A stretch of 64,000 nucleotides of DNA, taken from assembly GCA_026874595.1 (NCBI GenBank), contig CM049321.1:50201297-50265296 (forward strand). The letters run 5' to 3'. How positions within the stretch are numbered: position 1 is the first letter of the stretch; each line of letters begins with the position of its first letter. This DNA is from Sipunculus nudus (taxonomy: Eukaryota > Annelida > Sipuncula > Golfingiida > Sipunculidae). Made by a program: the position numbers and the translations under genes. Positions 38,621 through 50,703 of the stretch are shown here, in pieces. The notes below the pieces were generated by a model, which saw only the letters and a list, made by a program, of their open reading frames with translations, made no database searches and was not told the DNA's origin.

Positions 38621-39380
38621 CAGAGCCGTAACAGTATTGACCGGGTTGGAACCCGGGACTTTCAGCTTTTTTCCTCTCTGATCTTCATTCCACGATCCAT
38701 CACATCAGTTAAAAACCGACGGTGGTGTCACTCGAACTCTGTCTCGTAATTGCTCTGCGGCTATTGTTTTGACACTCTCTATGCTCATTTCAGTCTTAAA
38801 TTGTCGGGAAGAGTTCAAGTTGGTCCTAAGGGGCTCATTTTATCTATTTCATTAAATCCTGTGTTTTTTATTTTTTTTGGAGGGGGGGGGGGGGGGCTAA
38901 TACAGCGCCGACTATCAGAAACTACGTCACTGTCACCGTGAGTGAATTTTTACCGCCATTTAGTATTGTTAGGGTGCTCCGGTTGCGGTATCGAGTTGGC
39001 GTACCTGCTGTTCCTGCGGGCCACTGGGCTGGGCGGCCTTTTGTTGTTTTCAACGGCACCTTGCTGTTTTGCGCTCAGTAAGCAACAGCTTCTACCCATC
39101 TCAGGTTTCTCAAAATAAACATTTAAATACATTACTATCCAGGTCAACAGCGCAGCCCGGGCGCCATCTATCCCTTCTTCATTCATTCATTGTTGAGAAC
39201 TATGTCAGAGCCGTAACAGTAACAGTGTCTTAAGACACACTGTTAACAGCCGTAACAGTGTGTCTTAAGAGGCTCACTTTCTTCATTTCCCCTAAATCTT
39301 CCAAAGGGCTATCAAAGCCGATCTATAAGAAACTGTCACTGTGCCCCTCGGGTGAACTGTCAGCGTCATTAATCGCATCT
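38621..39380 (+). repeat. Local direct duplication and palindrome around CAGAGCCGTAACAG
   Basis: AGAGCCGTAACAGT occurs at about 38622 and 39208, with a partial copy at 39249. Segments 38825-38950 (GGGCTCATTTTATCT to CTGTCACCGTGAGTGAA) and 39268-39370 (GAGGCTCACTTTCTTC to CTGTGCCCCTCGGGTGAA) are diverged direct copies. A palindrome, TAACAGTGTCTTAAGACACACTGTTA, lies at 39220-39245. A run of about 16 G is at 38881-38896. Confidence 0.6.
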
Positions 39381-39539
39381 GGAATGAAGCTACAGTTCCT
39401 CAAGTGCGACATAATGAACATGTAATATACTAACAATTTAAATGTACTCCTATGAAACTGATGAATCAATCTACAGAGAAAACGCTCACACGCACGCCTG
39501 AAATCAGATATGTTGGTTATCCGGTAATTTCCTCACTTG

Positions 39540-39660
39540 ATTTAAGACTTAGTGGCAGATCAGCAAAGGACAACACTTGCCACTGTTAGATTCGAACCCA
39601 CATCTCCCGATGTGCCTGCTCAATCGTCATACACGATAACCATTCCGCAACAGCGACTGG
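39540..39660 (-). mobile_element. tRNA-like SINE head, minus strand
   Basis: The + strand reads AGATTCGAACCCACATCTCC, which on the minus strand is a B box GGGTTCGAATC, preceded by an A-box-like TGGTTATCGTGTATGACG. Only the head and a short body are recognisable. Confidence 0.45.
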
Positions 39661-40483
39661 TCCCTTAAACCAACCTAATCACGTTGCGACACCCCTTTTT
39701 TAGTCTTGATATGCCTCTCTACTTTGACTGACTGCTTTACTGCAAGCCTGATTGAAATTTCTTTTATCCGGTCATATCACAAATGGCTTCTTCTTACATG
39801 AGGTGAATTATCGCCAACTTGTATGAGAGGAAAGTCCATAAAATTAAGCCCCGCTGATTTCATCTAAAGATTTATTTATTTCTCCTGAATATTTTAGAGG
39901 GGTTGAGTGTTTGTGTCTCATGTTAAGTTAATTTCTATGCTATAAAATGACAGGAGTTCACTTTGATTTATAGGGTTAGGGTAGGTTAGTTGTGAAGGAA
40001 GTATTTATAATTATAATTAGGCCCAGGTTTGGTGAACGATAATTTATATAATATCAACTCTTAAAGGCAAGAGGATTCGGGTTTTACTAATTTACTCTTG
40101 ACGGTAAACTGTCTGCGGTTTAGCGCCAGTGTTATGGAGTGAATCTACATATGAGAAATAATGAAAGAAACTGTCAACCACATCTAATTTGCCTAAAAGT
40201 TATTGGACTTGGTGAATTTATTATCGCCATATTTTATATTTTCCTCCAATGTACATTTAATTATAAATCAATGGCCAATGATACAAACTTATGGGGAATA
40301 AAGGCTATTTACGGGACAGCTCTTAGTCTTGGGTTTATTAAGTGAAATGTATCACGTGTTGGTAAGATATTCATATCTGATTGCAAACTTGCACATAAGT
40401 GTTTCCTGCAGCAAGCTTATATATGGTGAATATATCGGTAGTACAGCATGTAACGTGTTCAAAGATGTATATCTTAATTAATG

Positions 40484-40488
<5 letters not shown>

Positions 40489-40532
<44 letters not shown>
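40489..40532. repeat. (TA)n microsatellite
   Basis: About 44 bp of TA. Confidence 0.95.
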
Positions 40533-40536
<4 letters not shown>

Positions 40537-40949
40537 TCTTATTCGAGCTGGTTGTAACATAAATTGCAGGAGACTGAATGCCAACATAACACATAACTCT
40601 GTGCATTTTGGTAGACTGGAGGTGCTATCCACAAAAGGAAATATGGTTGATAGTAAGTGTATTTAGAATTTATATGCAGTTTAAAAAGATTTTATCAATT
40701 TCTTTATATCTCACTTTCATTAAATGTTTATTTTAATTCAGTAAACAAACAATGGCCTAAATCTAAAGCACCTGCACATTTAAAAAAAAATGTTTATACA
40801 CAACAGAGTCCATCCTCTGTTGACGAGATACATTCCATTATAATCATATATTTTATGAATTGTGCAAGAACAAGAATGCTTACTATAACAAGCAGGTGTT
40901 TGTTTATCGTATTTTACAAGATATTTTGAGATTTTTTTTTTTTACCAAT

Positions 40950-41135
40950 GAAGTCGAGTCCAAACCATCCGAGTCCGAGTGCAGGTCCGAGTCCTGGTCA
41001 CTCGAGTCCTAGTCCAAGTCCGAGTCCAGGCCACTCGAGTCCTAGTCCAAGTCCGAGTCCCGGACATTAGAGTCTAAGTCCACCTTATACGAGTCCGGCT
41101 CATTTGGTATTCGAGTCCGAGTCCCAAGCCGATGC
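40950..41135 (+). repeat. GAGTCC hexamer satellite in the intron
   Basis: Degenerate repeats of GAGTCC, AAGTCC and CAGGTCC with a higher-order unit CACTCGAGTCCTAGTCCAAG that occurs twice. The reverse complement of its hexamer is the GGACTC found at 52886-53135 and 63833-63975. Confidence 0.85.
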
Positions 41136-44100
41136 AATTCTTGTTAAAACAAATTGAAAAAGGACATTTGAGATTATCATGCATATTTTGTGTTAAATTA
41201 CAAGTGCCCTATACTTAAATGTTTAATTACATTTAGCCCCCGATTTAAAACTTGGTGTAATAGTCTTATTTCATCACATTATTTTGAAAGTTCAATCATG
41301 TGTTCCATCTTTAAGTAATATGTGACATAGTTTCCCTGTTAACTGGAATATATATTACTTAATAATTAATGGTTGGGGTTTCCCGGTGACACCTGTAAAA
41401 CATTCCAAAGAAAGACAAATAATACAGTAACAATATTAGCTAATACAGTTTCTTGGGTATGTCAAGATATTCTGCTGTTATGCATGTTTGATTGAAAATT
41501 GAAAAGACCGGGCAGATAACATAACTTCTGGGACAAAGACACCAGAAAATGCCATATCCGACGACCTGAAGGAAATGAAGATAAGTGGTAGTTTTGTAAC
41601 ATTTATACATCCACAAGCGAGCTCTCAAGGCACTACGTTCAGCTAACAATCCTGTCCCCATGAACAACAGGGAAGTCTGCGCTGGGTTCGTTTTGTTTAT
41701 TATTCTTTACATTTATAACAAAGGAGACCTGAGTTTAAATATGTTCTTGTTAGTGATTTTTATCCTGTGTGTACGAAAGGAACCTTGGAAACTTCCCGAG
41801 ATGTAGCAGTTGTAAACCCTGCAAAGTTGATTATCTTTTTTTTTTTTTTTTTTTTTTTACTTTTCTTCTGTCTTAAAAAAAATGCTGCATTATTTCCTTC
41901 TTTCTGGTGAGTTATGCGGGGTTTAATTTTCTAAGGCCAAGACATTAAAATATAACTGAAGACGGCTTTTGGTATAAGTGACATAGATGTCGTTTTTGTT
42001 ATAGACTTATAATATCTAAACAAATGGTCCAAGAGGTGGGTAATTTTCTACAGCCTTTCGCCTATAAAATTTTGGTGTAAAAATATCAAGGAATAAAGAA
42101 CCATTCTGAACATTTCGAGCACGCGAGGGCATAAATCAATGTAAAATTTCAACGGGAATCCAATTTATTTTTTAATTAGTTTTTTTACAGAACCTACCTG
42201 ACCGAATGTTGCGAATAAGTACCAATCAGCTCTACTGAACAAGCGTATTCCTGTTCACAATTCTAATTCAAATCCTGTGGATTTGTGGTCAGTCTTGACT
42301 CTCGTGTTCTTTCACTACGCTGTGTGAGATTTCCATTATCTGGTTACGTATACGCCTCATACAATCCAGATTTCCGTGCGACATCCAAATTTACATGTCG
42401 CATGGGTTCCAGGATGGCCGCATAACGTTAGACCTGAATCCCGGGTATTTGCATATTAGACATAACAAGGCTCTTTTAGGACCTGACGATTCCCTGTCAT
42501 TTGCGTATTAGGACGTCACGCTTCATGAGACGGGCGCGGTTTCTATGAGAACGCCAACTGCAGTGCCGTAGACAGTCAACAGGCTTCGTACTTATTAACA
42601 TTTCCTGTATTAGTAAAATCATGTATTCAGGCAGTCCATACGTGGACCTTCATGTCAAATGATATGTCTCTGCTGGACGTACATCACGGTCCATGGACCA
42701 AATATAAATGCATTGTAGGCACTGTTGCACATATTTTGTAACCATAGGGCCAGTGCCCATTGCCGAGGTGACGGGCGTAGCATTTGTAAGACCACGAGTG
42801 TTAGTCCTCAGATCCACTGCAAACGCAGCTAAATTACATTGTGACTATTAACAGGGTTAAGAGAACATCGTCGCGTGTACACTGTGAGAGCTCAGTGGAG
42901 ACTAGATGGCTAGCTGAGGTAGAAATTTGTTACATTTTGATTAAACAATTGAACTATAAAGAGGGATGACCTGATAAGCGGTAATTGTAACACCTGCTGT
43001 CATTGGTTACAGGGGCATTGTTTATCAATTAAACGTGGTTAGTAGCCGCAGGTTTAAATTGATGAAAATTTCACAGAATGGCCATCGGATTCACATGAGG
43101 GAAGGCCTAATAATACTAAGACTAAATAAATCGGGATATTAGTGGTCAAATAGAAGCGCACAATGGCTGGTGACTGAATGAATCAACTTAGTTAGGACAA
43201 TATTTCTGGGAAAGACCATCAATACTTGCTGACGTTACTGGAAAAGACTTTAGTTCAGGGAGCCAGCGATGCGTGGCGCTAACAGTGACAGACTTTACCA
43301 GTCGATGACAAGAGTCGGTCAGAGAGCTGTAAATTAATGACATAAGTTGCCGCGAGGTGGCAGTACCTGTTCTAAGCGTTGCAACACAGCGAGAGCAAGA
43401 TTAATGGGATTAAGTCATAATCACTGCATCGATTGGGCCAGTCTAGAATTGGCCATGTGGCGATTGTTTTAAGGAATATGTAATGACAAACATATTGACA
43501 AAATATTCAAGCCAGTACCCCAATAAAGTCGGTTCTGTAAAGGACGGAGTGGAGGGGGGAGGGGGCTTGCGATTTCAAAAGTATAGGACAAGTGCCGGGC
43601 AAATAATCAAATTAATGCACCTTTTTGCAGATGTAACCCCAATATGGCAGTGATAGATAAACACTTAGATAGTTATAGTGTTGAAATGGGCCAAGTTCCC
43701 TACATCACTTTTTCTTTGACAAACCCTTTTCCTGAATACCAATAGTATAAAGATCGGCAACCTTACATTACAACTTATCACTCCGCAGGATTGCAGCCGG
43801 ACAGGAGCCCGCCTGATACACAAAGGAGAAAAAAATATATTTTGTGTTAGAGTACCCAAGGTATGGTGAAGCTTTAAATTGAACCAAGCATTGTTTTTTT
43901 CTCCAGGCGGGAGCAGCATTTGGATAAGTGCTTTTCGCGATATTAGATATATCAATTTGTTGGATACGATGCTATTAATATCATTCCTGCAGTTTGTCAA
44001 TAAACTAATGGTCGGATTTCATGGAACATCTTCACTTTGTCAAGCCTTGCAAATTTGATTATAGAATTGTTGTCGGTGAAAAAAAAGATGATGGCAGTTT

Positions 44101-47100
44101 TCATTTACCAACCCATCCTCTCTGCTAACTTTTTGTCTGTTTAACATTATAGTAATGTACTCTTGCCCGTTCTTAAAAGATACATAAACACTTTGAATAA
44201 TAAGTGTATTATTGATGTTATTAGTTCATCTTGATTTAATACAAAAGTTTTCCAGCAAAAAAACCGGGCACAGGAACTTACTTTCGCCAGTTCAACTCTT
44301 TTATCTGTTGTTATGGTTCTGGGCCATATTTTGCTACACGACCGGAGAAATGTTGATATATACAGCAGCGGCTTTGCGTTCGGTCTTTCACTTATCTCAA
44401 CCAATTTATATGTTTAAATTTATAACAAGAACCTTATTTTTATTACAATTAAACTATTTTAACCACGTTTGACTAAATCGAAATATATCGATATATGAAC
44501 ATCAGATATGGAACTGAAATATACCCAGGGCGGTAGAGCAATATGCTGATATATCCATAATATCGCTCACCCCTACCCCTTATATTCATGACATCATTCT
44601 AAAATTTCTACCACTCGCCAAAAATATAATCCTAAAATACAGTCTAAGCTGATTACATTTTGCCTCTGTAATTTGATCTCAAGGTGGTACACTTATAGCC
44701 ATGTCAAAAAATATTTCGAGATCAAGCTCCCTTACCAATAGTCCTATGAAAAAAAAGAGCAAGAAAAAGGTTAAGGCAGAGAATTAAAATTTTCCAGTTG
44801 TTATTGCCAGATTGAAACTGTCGAGGGACACAAAGAATTCGAAATCAAGATAAGGAGGGTCAGGTCCGTTTGTTATAAAGGGGCAAGCATGAGTCCGGGC
44901 AATTTTACAGAGTTAACATGGACAAATCTAATTTAAACTTGTTTATTCGCCTTTTACCAAAGAAAGGGCAAATTTAGAAACAGCCTGGATGTGTTTAATA
45001 TTTTAGCGCAAATTTAATGGAAGGGTGGATGAAATGCGTCCCCGTCTTGCTGTAGCAGAAAGCACATTTCTACGTATTGCTTATTATATATTCTCCCGCA
45101 TAAATGGCAAACATGCCAATTCAAAAGGTTGCGATAAAGAGAAACCCGTCCTGGTTAAACAATACAAGGAATGAACAGCTTGACTGTAAAGAGTTTGCTT
45201 CAATCAGGTCATTACACTGTTTTTATTATTTATGAATGTCAAGAACTGTCTAAAAACACGTTGACCGGGCAGAAGCTATATAAATCAATATAATTCAACG
45301 TTATTAATAAAATGTAAAAGCCGAACAAAAAGTGGGGAAAAATACTGTTCCTACCCACGGATCTGACTCTATTTTTTATTGATTTGAAAACCGATTTTAT
45401 CATAGACAAGTGCATGTTCTGCTTATTCTTTTACTCCGCCACCATAAGCTTAAATTAAATGAGCTAATTGATGGAACTTAACTAATATTTAGATTGATAG
45501 AGTTTTGCGAGTCAGTAAATATGAGAGTACCAATATCTCCAACTTCTGAAAATATTCATCTGTTCAATGTCACGTCGAAGCATTGGCAAGGACTTGAAAA
45601 GTCAACCGAGGGCTATTTTTTTTTTAAACACGGCTGTACCTAATCATACCTTAAATCCCTATTGTTATGAAATCCATTATTTGCCTGAACATCATTGTAC
45701 TGATCGTCAACCGGTTTACTCCATTCATTGTTTTCACTTTCTCGCCTTACTTGAGGGGAATGATAATAAGAGTTTTAATAATTGTCCACAAACGCATCAT
45801 ATTTTTTGCCAAATTCATTTATTGTCAGAGCTATTAGTTAATGCGGTATTAAATCGCAGCTTTAATGCAATGACTATAACGTTAATGACTAAACACAAAG
45901 GATACAATACTTAATTTATACCAGTACAGTACAAGGATATCAGCTTCTACCGGCTTATAAAATATAAAGGGTAACAAAAGAAATTAGAAAACTGTATTAT
46001 AAGGAATGCAAGCCTCTGTCAGGCGAGGGGGGGTTCCCTATTGTAGGATTACCCAAAGTTGTACTTGCATTTACTTAACCGTCCCACGAGGTTTATTCAT
46101 GTATAATATTCCTTAATAACCTTCCTGAATCCGTATAATGTAACGGATCCACACCAAAATATAATCGTTTCTTCACTTGGCTATTCCCAGAATGCCCATA
46201 AAATGTCATAATATCCCGTTCATGATTGCGTGAGTAATGTTGTGAACAACATACACACACACACACCGTCACACACACAAAACATGAACTGATGTGACAT
46301 TTGATGGTCCCATCTGATGATCGATACATTGCAACCCCCAGTGATATTGCTAGGGGTTGTGATAATCTTAAAATTGAGCCGGGGATATTTAATTCATCAA
46401 TTAGACCAAGAAAACAGACTCGGTATATATTGTATTTTACATTTTTGTCCTTTTGCTTAGAAGAGTCGAGAGAGTAACACATATGGAGTTGTATCCCGTA
46501 ACCACTGCCTTATTCTTGAATGATGTTGTTATTAATTTGTTGACTGTTTCCCTAATAATGAACAAGGGATCAATGGTAAATATTGTTAAAAGACAAACAG
46601 AGTAGAGAGTTGTGCGAAATAAAACATACATAGTCAAATTTTAAGGCCTGTCACCTTTTACCAAAAAAAAAATTAGAAAAATACTAATGATAACATATTT
46701 CAACTGGGATGTGCTTAGTCAAAGGTTTTATAGAATAATTAAAAATGCTTGGGAAGCAGACCCACGCAAAATACTCCATTGTGATTGGTTTTATAGACAA
46801 ATTGGCTTAACGTAGTGCCAGGAGAACTCGCGTGTGGATGTAAATTGTCGCAACAAAACCACTGTATTGGATTTCCCTTAGGCCATCCAAGATGCCATAT
46901 TCTGTCATTTTGTACTTCAGAAAATAACAACTATATGTATGTTGAGCAAAAATATTTCTAAGTACATCAGGATTTATGTCGCTAAGCTCACATGCTTAAG
47001 GTGTTGGAAGGAAACCTTGGAGGCGGATGTAAATTACCGCATAAACCGCTGTGTTCCAGCTATGGTGTGACGTTAAGTCGAGAGTTATCTCCCTCTGTCC

Positions 47101-47220
47101 ACCACAGTTTTTTTCAAAAGACAGCTCGATAGAAAATCTGTAGAAAATCCATCGTTTATTCTGGTTTAGTTAACATAGTTACTGCATGCCATGAGGGCCA
47201 CACAAAACTAACAATTCGGA
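41136..47220 (+). other. Intronic DNA with a less AT-rich patch at about 42300-42880
   Basis: Apart from the CA-core repeat at 46090, no repeat or exon was recognised. A poly-T run of about 19 is at 41841-41859. Frames at 43665-44000 (-), 44147-44472 (both strands) and 45567-45914 (+, 115 codons) show no family resemblance. The 42300-42880 patch has balanced composition and two copies of ATTTGCNTATTA (42448 and 42499). Confidence 0.45.
46090..46330 (-). repeat. Dispersed GT/CA-core repeat, minus strand copy
   Basis: GGATCCACACCAAAATATAATCG, CCAGAATGCCCATAAAATGTC, ATATCCCGTTCATG and an (AC)n core follow the 35585 copy in reverse order. A 129-codon minus frame across it is incidental. Confidence 0.5.
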
Positions 47221-47756
47221 ATACATCAAACAGTTTTGAATGCTCTACACTGGTTTCCAGTTGAACAGAGAGGGAAATTGAAGTTCTGACTCTGGTATAT
47301 CAGTGTCTCTATAGGCTTGCACCCCAGGATCTTCAGGAACTATCGCAACCACAAATCCATGCAGTGCACTGCGTTCTGCTGACACATTTTAATTGAATGT
47401 CTGATTCACAAAATCATCTCGAGTGCAAAATGGTGCCTTCAGCATTACAGGGCCTAAAATTAATAAAGTAAAATAACTATGGTATTATATCCCATAATAC
47501 CTAAGATCCATGTGGAGTTACTCTCAGTGTAAGAGTCCTGTAAAAACATTCTTATTCATAAATCATTTCATTACATAACGACTCTTTTATTGTGTAGACA
47601 TATACCTTTTATCTTAAATGATAAGCATACACTTGTATATTTTTTATGATGTTTATCAACTCTTTTGTACAGCGTTTTAGAGCACTCTGTGGATTTTACG
47701 CTATGTAAAATAAATTATTATTATATTATAATTAATTTTATTATTATTATTATTAA
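47221..47756 (+). pseudogene. 3' end of a LINE (CR1/jockey-like), frameshifted
   Basis: From 47221 the frame reads IHQTVLNALHWFPVEQR, the well-known LHWLPVEQR block after the reverse transcriptase of CR1-like LINEs. After a frameshift it continues from 47284 as VLTLVYQCLYRLAPQDLQEL. The 3' tail has GCGTTTTAGAGCACTCTGTGG and TACGCTATGTAAAATAAATT followed by (TTA)n (47718-47756), a typical LINE 3' end. Dead copy. Its tail abuts the start of segmental duplication A. Confidence 0.8.
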
Positions 47757-48587
47757 TTAGTTAACTCTTCTTTCTAACTTTTGCGAAGCAGTTTTTATCT
47801 GTGAATGGTTTCTACGTTCTCAGTATCGGCGAGTTTAGCTGTGTTTTAATGTTTCCCTTACTTTGTCATATTTTTCCCAAATGTACATTAATCTTACTTT
47901 CGATTTTGCTAATATATGCTTAATTTATTATATTCAAAATGGCTAACATTTAATTACTTGGGTTCTGATTATATTCCTTTCTGTTCTAGTATACACACAT
48001 TTTAAATGTGTGGAGCACTTAATATGTTTTAAACAAAAGCTTATTCGCAATTGGAAACACTCCACACAATACTTTGTTCAAGGTTAAAGGGGTATGATTA
48101 CTAAATCATGATCTCATCCATTCTTTTATATAATTTTTTGTTGCATTCTGGTTGTTATGTTACCATGCTAGATCACGCGTTGCCTTGAGACAAGATTTGC
48201 GCCAACTTTGACTAAGACTGTAATGGTAACGACCTAACTTTTAGTTTTAATGCTGACTTTTCTCATTCTTAATCTAAGTATGTAAATCTACAGGATTCCA
48301 TGTTAGTTTGTGACCTCATGACAAGGCGGATCATCGGCTTCCTCTCATTTCATATTCGATCCGGATACGCAAGCCCTGTTTCTTCCGCGCCTGCGGGACC
48401 TGTGTATTTAATCTCATTTCTGTGTTATAACGCCGCGGAATCCCCCTAAAAGTAAAATTAAATCACCCTCTATGTACCGACGCCTCTTAGCACACCAGCG
48501 GTGTAGGTAAAAAAAGTAATGAAGAGGTTATTGTAGTCCTTCAAAAATATTGGATAAAAATTGTTTTAAGGCAGATTACATATCCCG

Positions 48588-48912
48588 GTCGTCCCACACT
48601 ATCAAAATCGAAGAGGTTTGATATGAGTAGAAACGACCTCTTGAAGGGTGGCGCTCGTTCGTGAGTGATACAAAACTTTTGGACACCGTCTCAGACTGTT
48701 GAAATCGAGCATTCACCTTGTGTGGGGGGCCGACCGTAGCAAAATTCTCACTGCTCCTCGGCTGAGATTTGAACCCACGATCCCCATGCTTTGGGCCTTG
48801 TGTTCTACCCTCAAACCACATAAGTCGTGCGAATTCTTGACATGTCGAGCAATTGTATCAAATTCACAGTACTACTACAGAAGTCCTTTGCCAGATCCTC
48901 GGCCTAGTCCCA
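48588..48912 (-). mobile_element. tRNA-derived SINE (family S1), copy in duplication A
   Basis: Read on the minus strand it has a tRNA-like head with an A-box-like TGGTTTGAGGGTAGAAC and B box GTGGGTTCAAATC, followed by a body ending in GGGACGACCGG. The same sequence sits at the equivalent place in copy B (58437-58765), so it was present before the duplication. The minus frame of 81 codons across it (48576-48821) is not a gene. Confidence 0.7.
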
Positions 48913-49839
48913 TGTAGTTAAACAAAAGCTTAGATAAATATGCAAAAGGTCTCATTTCGGACCCGTCAGCATATTGATTTAATCATTTTCATTGGACCCG
49001 GCTTGTTAATGGCGAAGGAACGTGATAGTTTTAAATAAATCTCATTATAGCCAGTATATTTTAGATGAACTCGGAGGTGAGAAAATAGTTTTGTTTCAAC
49101 AGGAATTGATGTGCGTTTAGTTTGGTTGGTTGCTGACCTTTTTTTGATTAACCGGAATCAATGTTTAATATCATACACAGAAGAAGAAGAAGAAGAAGAA
49201 AAATTGAAAGGATTTAACTTTAAAATTTAATAAAATATTGATTTAATGTGCTTAAACAGTTCTGGAGTAGAGCCCCTCGTGATTTTGAGAGCAATCAACT
49301 TATTCTCAAGAAGCTGGACCTATTCACCGGGGAGAATGTATTATAATTGAACAGTTTTAGAGGACATAGGTTAGCGAGGTGTGCTTGATTACTCGATTCC
49401 GTCCTGTCATTCATTATTTTACGTCAGTCTAGTCTACTTCTTCTGGATGGACAGCGATTTTCGTCCGTCTGCACGTGCGATATCTTGTGCAAGGGATTTG
49501 ATTGTTTTGACAAAATTCACCTGGCCTTATAACAGCATTTTGCCGGTGATAAGTGAGATACAACTCACTTGTGCTGATGAGAATATTTGCCGTAAAACCA
49601 CAACAACAAAAAAAGACAGGTAAAGAAATTTAAAAAATATCAATAGAGATTTCCTCGTCATTTCCGTGTCCAGGGATGAAATTGGTAAAGCTGAAACATA
49701 CAATATCTTTTTGGCTGCTGACTCCAGGATCAAATATTTTACAAGCTGCAATAAGTTTAATTCGACCGAGGAGAGCTGATAACTTCCACAGGGTTTGTCT
49801 GCTAATGAAGGATACTTTTGTTACAATTAATTTCCCTTT

Positions 49840-49925
49840 TTCCCTATTTTCGCCCTCGTAGGCGCTAGATCTCCAGTACAGAGGCCTGCAGGCTTGACTT
49901 GCGATCGGTCTCGATTGCAGACATC
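49840..49925 (-). repeat. Internal repeat of the duplication, unit A1
   Basis: Pyrimidine-rich TTCCCTTTTTCCCTATTTTCGCCC, then GCTAGATCTCCAGTACAG and TTGCGATCGGTC. Related units are A2 (50600-50703), B1 (60592-60705) and B2 (61510-61622). The pair therefore existed before the segmental duplication. Short minus frames across A2, B1 and B2 look alike for this reason only; A1 is frame-shifted relative to them. Confidence 0.55.
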
Positions 49926-50599
49926 CTGTTCCAGTTAATATTTAGTTAGAGAATGGGTTTGTGCCCACTACGTGCAAACAGTACTAAGACCACCTCAACT
50001 AAATTTCAAGAACAAGAAACAGCCTCCAATTCTCTAAATAAATAATTACGCCAGATTAATTTTTTATTGATCAAACAATGCTCAGTTAAATTTACAGGTT
50101 GGAGTTTATGGGATTATTATAGTTAGGGCTGGGTATTTGTCAGGTTATTCCGATTCATTATGAATTGCAATGAATTAAGTAGGATACACGGTATATGATT
50201 TGACAATGCACATTGTTTTCTTTGTGTAAAATATTCGTAATTAAATTTCAATGGATGTTCTGCATATGTCTTGTTTCTTGATATTAATTGAATGACAACG
50301 ACGATAATGAAAACTTCTCCTGCTTAGCTTGGTCTAAATATAGCAAATGAAAATAGTTCTAGCTTTATAAATACTTAAGGTTTTAGCTTGATTTATTTGT
50401 ATCCTCATTTGATGGCATTCACAATGTTTACTCGATAGGACAAGACAGCATTCAAAACATATCGTTAATTGTACTCATGTAGCTAATCGAATCGTATCGA
50501 TATATCGGGTATTGATATAACCCTTATATTGAACAATATTGTATGGACCCCCCCCCCCCCCATCCCCGCCCCACCCAAGTGCAAAACCATTTATTTCAT

Positions 50600-50703
50600 T
50601 TTTTCTCCTCCTGTTTTTCTTTCTTATCTTAGTGCATGAGGTAGAATTCGAGTACATTGGCGGGGAGGCTCCCTTGCGATCGGACGTCAATTGCCGACAC
50701 ATA
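50600..50703 (-). repeat. Internal repeat of the duplication, unit A2
   Basis: GAGGTAGAATTCGAGTACAT, GGGGAGGCTCCCTTGCGATC, then GGACGTCAATTGCCGACA, equivalent to B2. A run of about 14 C precedes it at 50547-50560. Confidence 0.55.

Noticed and set aside
43665-44000. 111-codon minus frame
   Set aside because: No recognisable motif and composition like the surrounding intron. No splice sites or partner exons found.
45567-45914. 115-codon plus frame
   Set aside because: No domain, splice signals, codon bias or second copy. A frame this long is expected by chance in 64 kb.
48576-48821. Minus-strand frame with a similar peptide at 58468-58774, suggesting a conserved gene
   Set aside because: Both lie in copies of a tRNA-derived SINE; the similarity reflects shared repeat ancestry.
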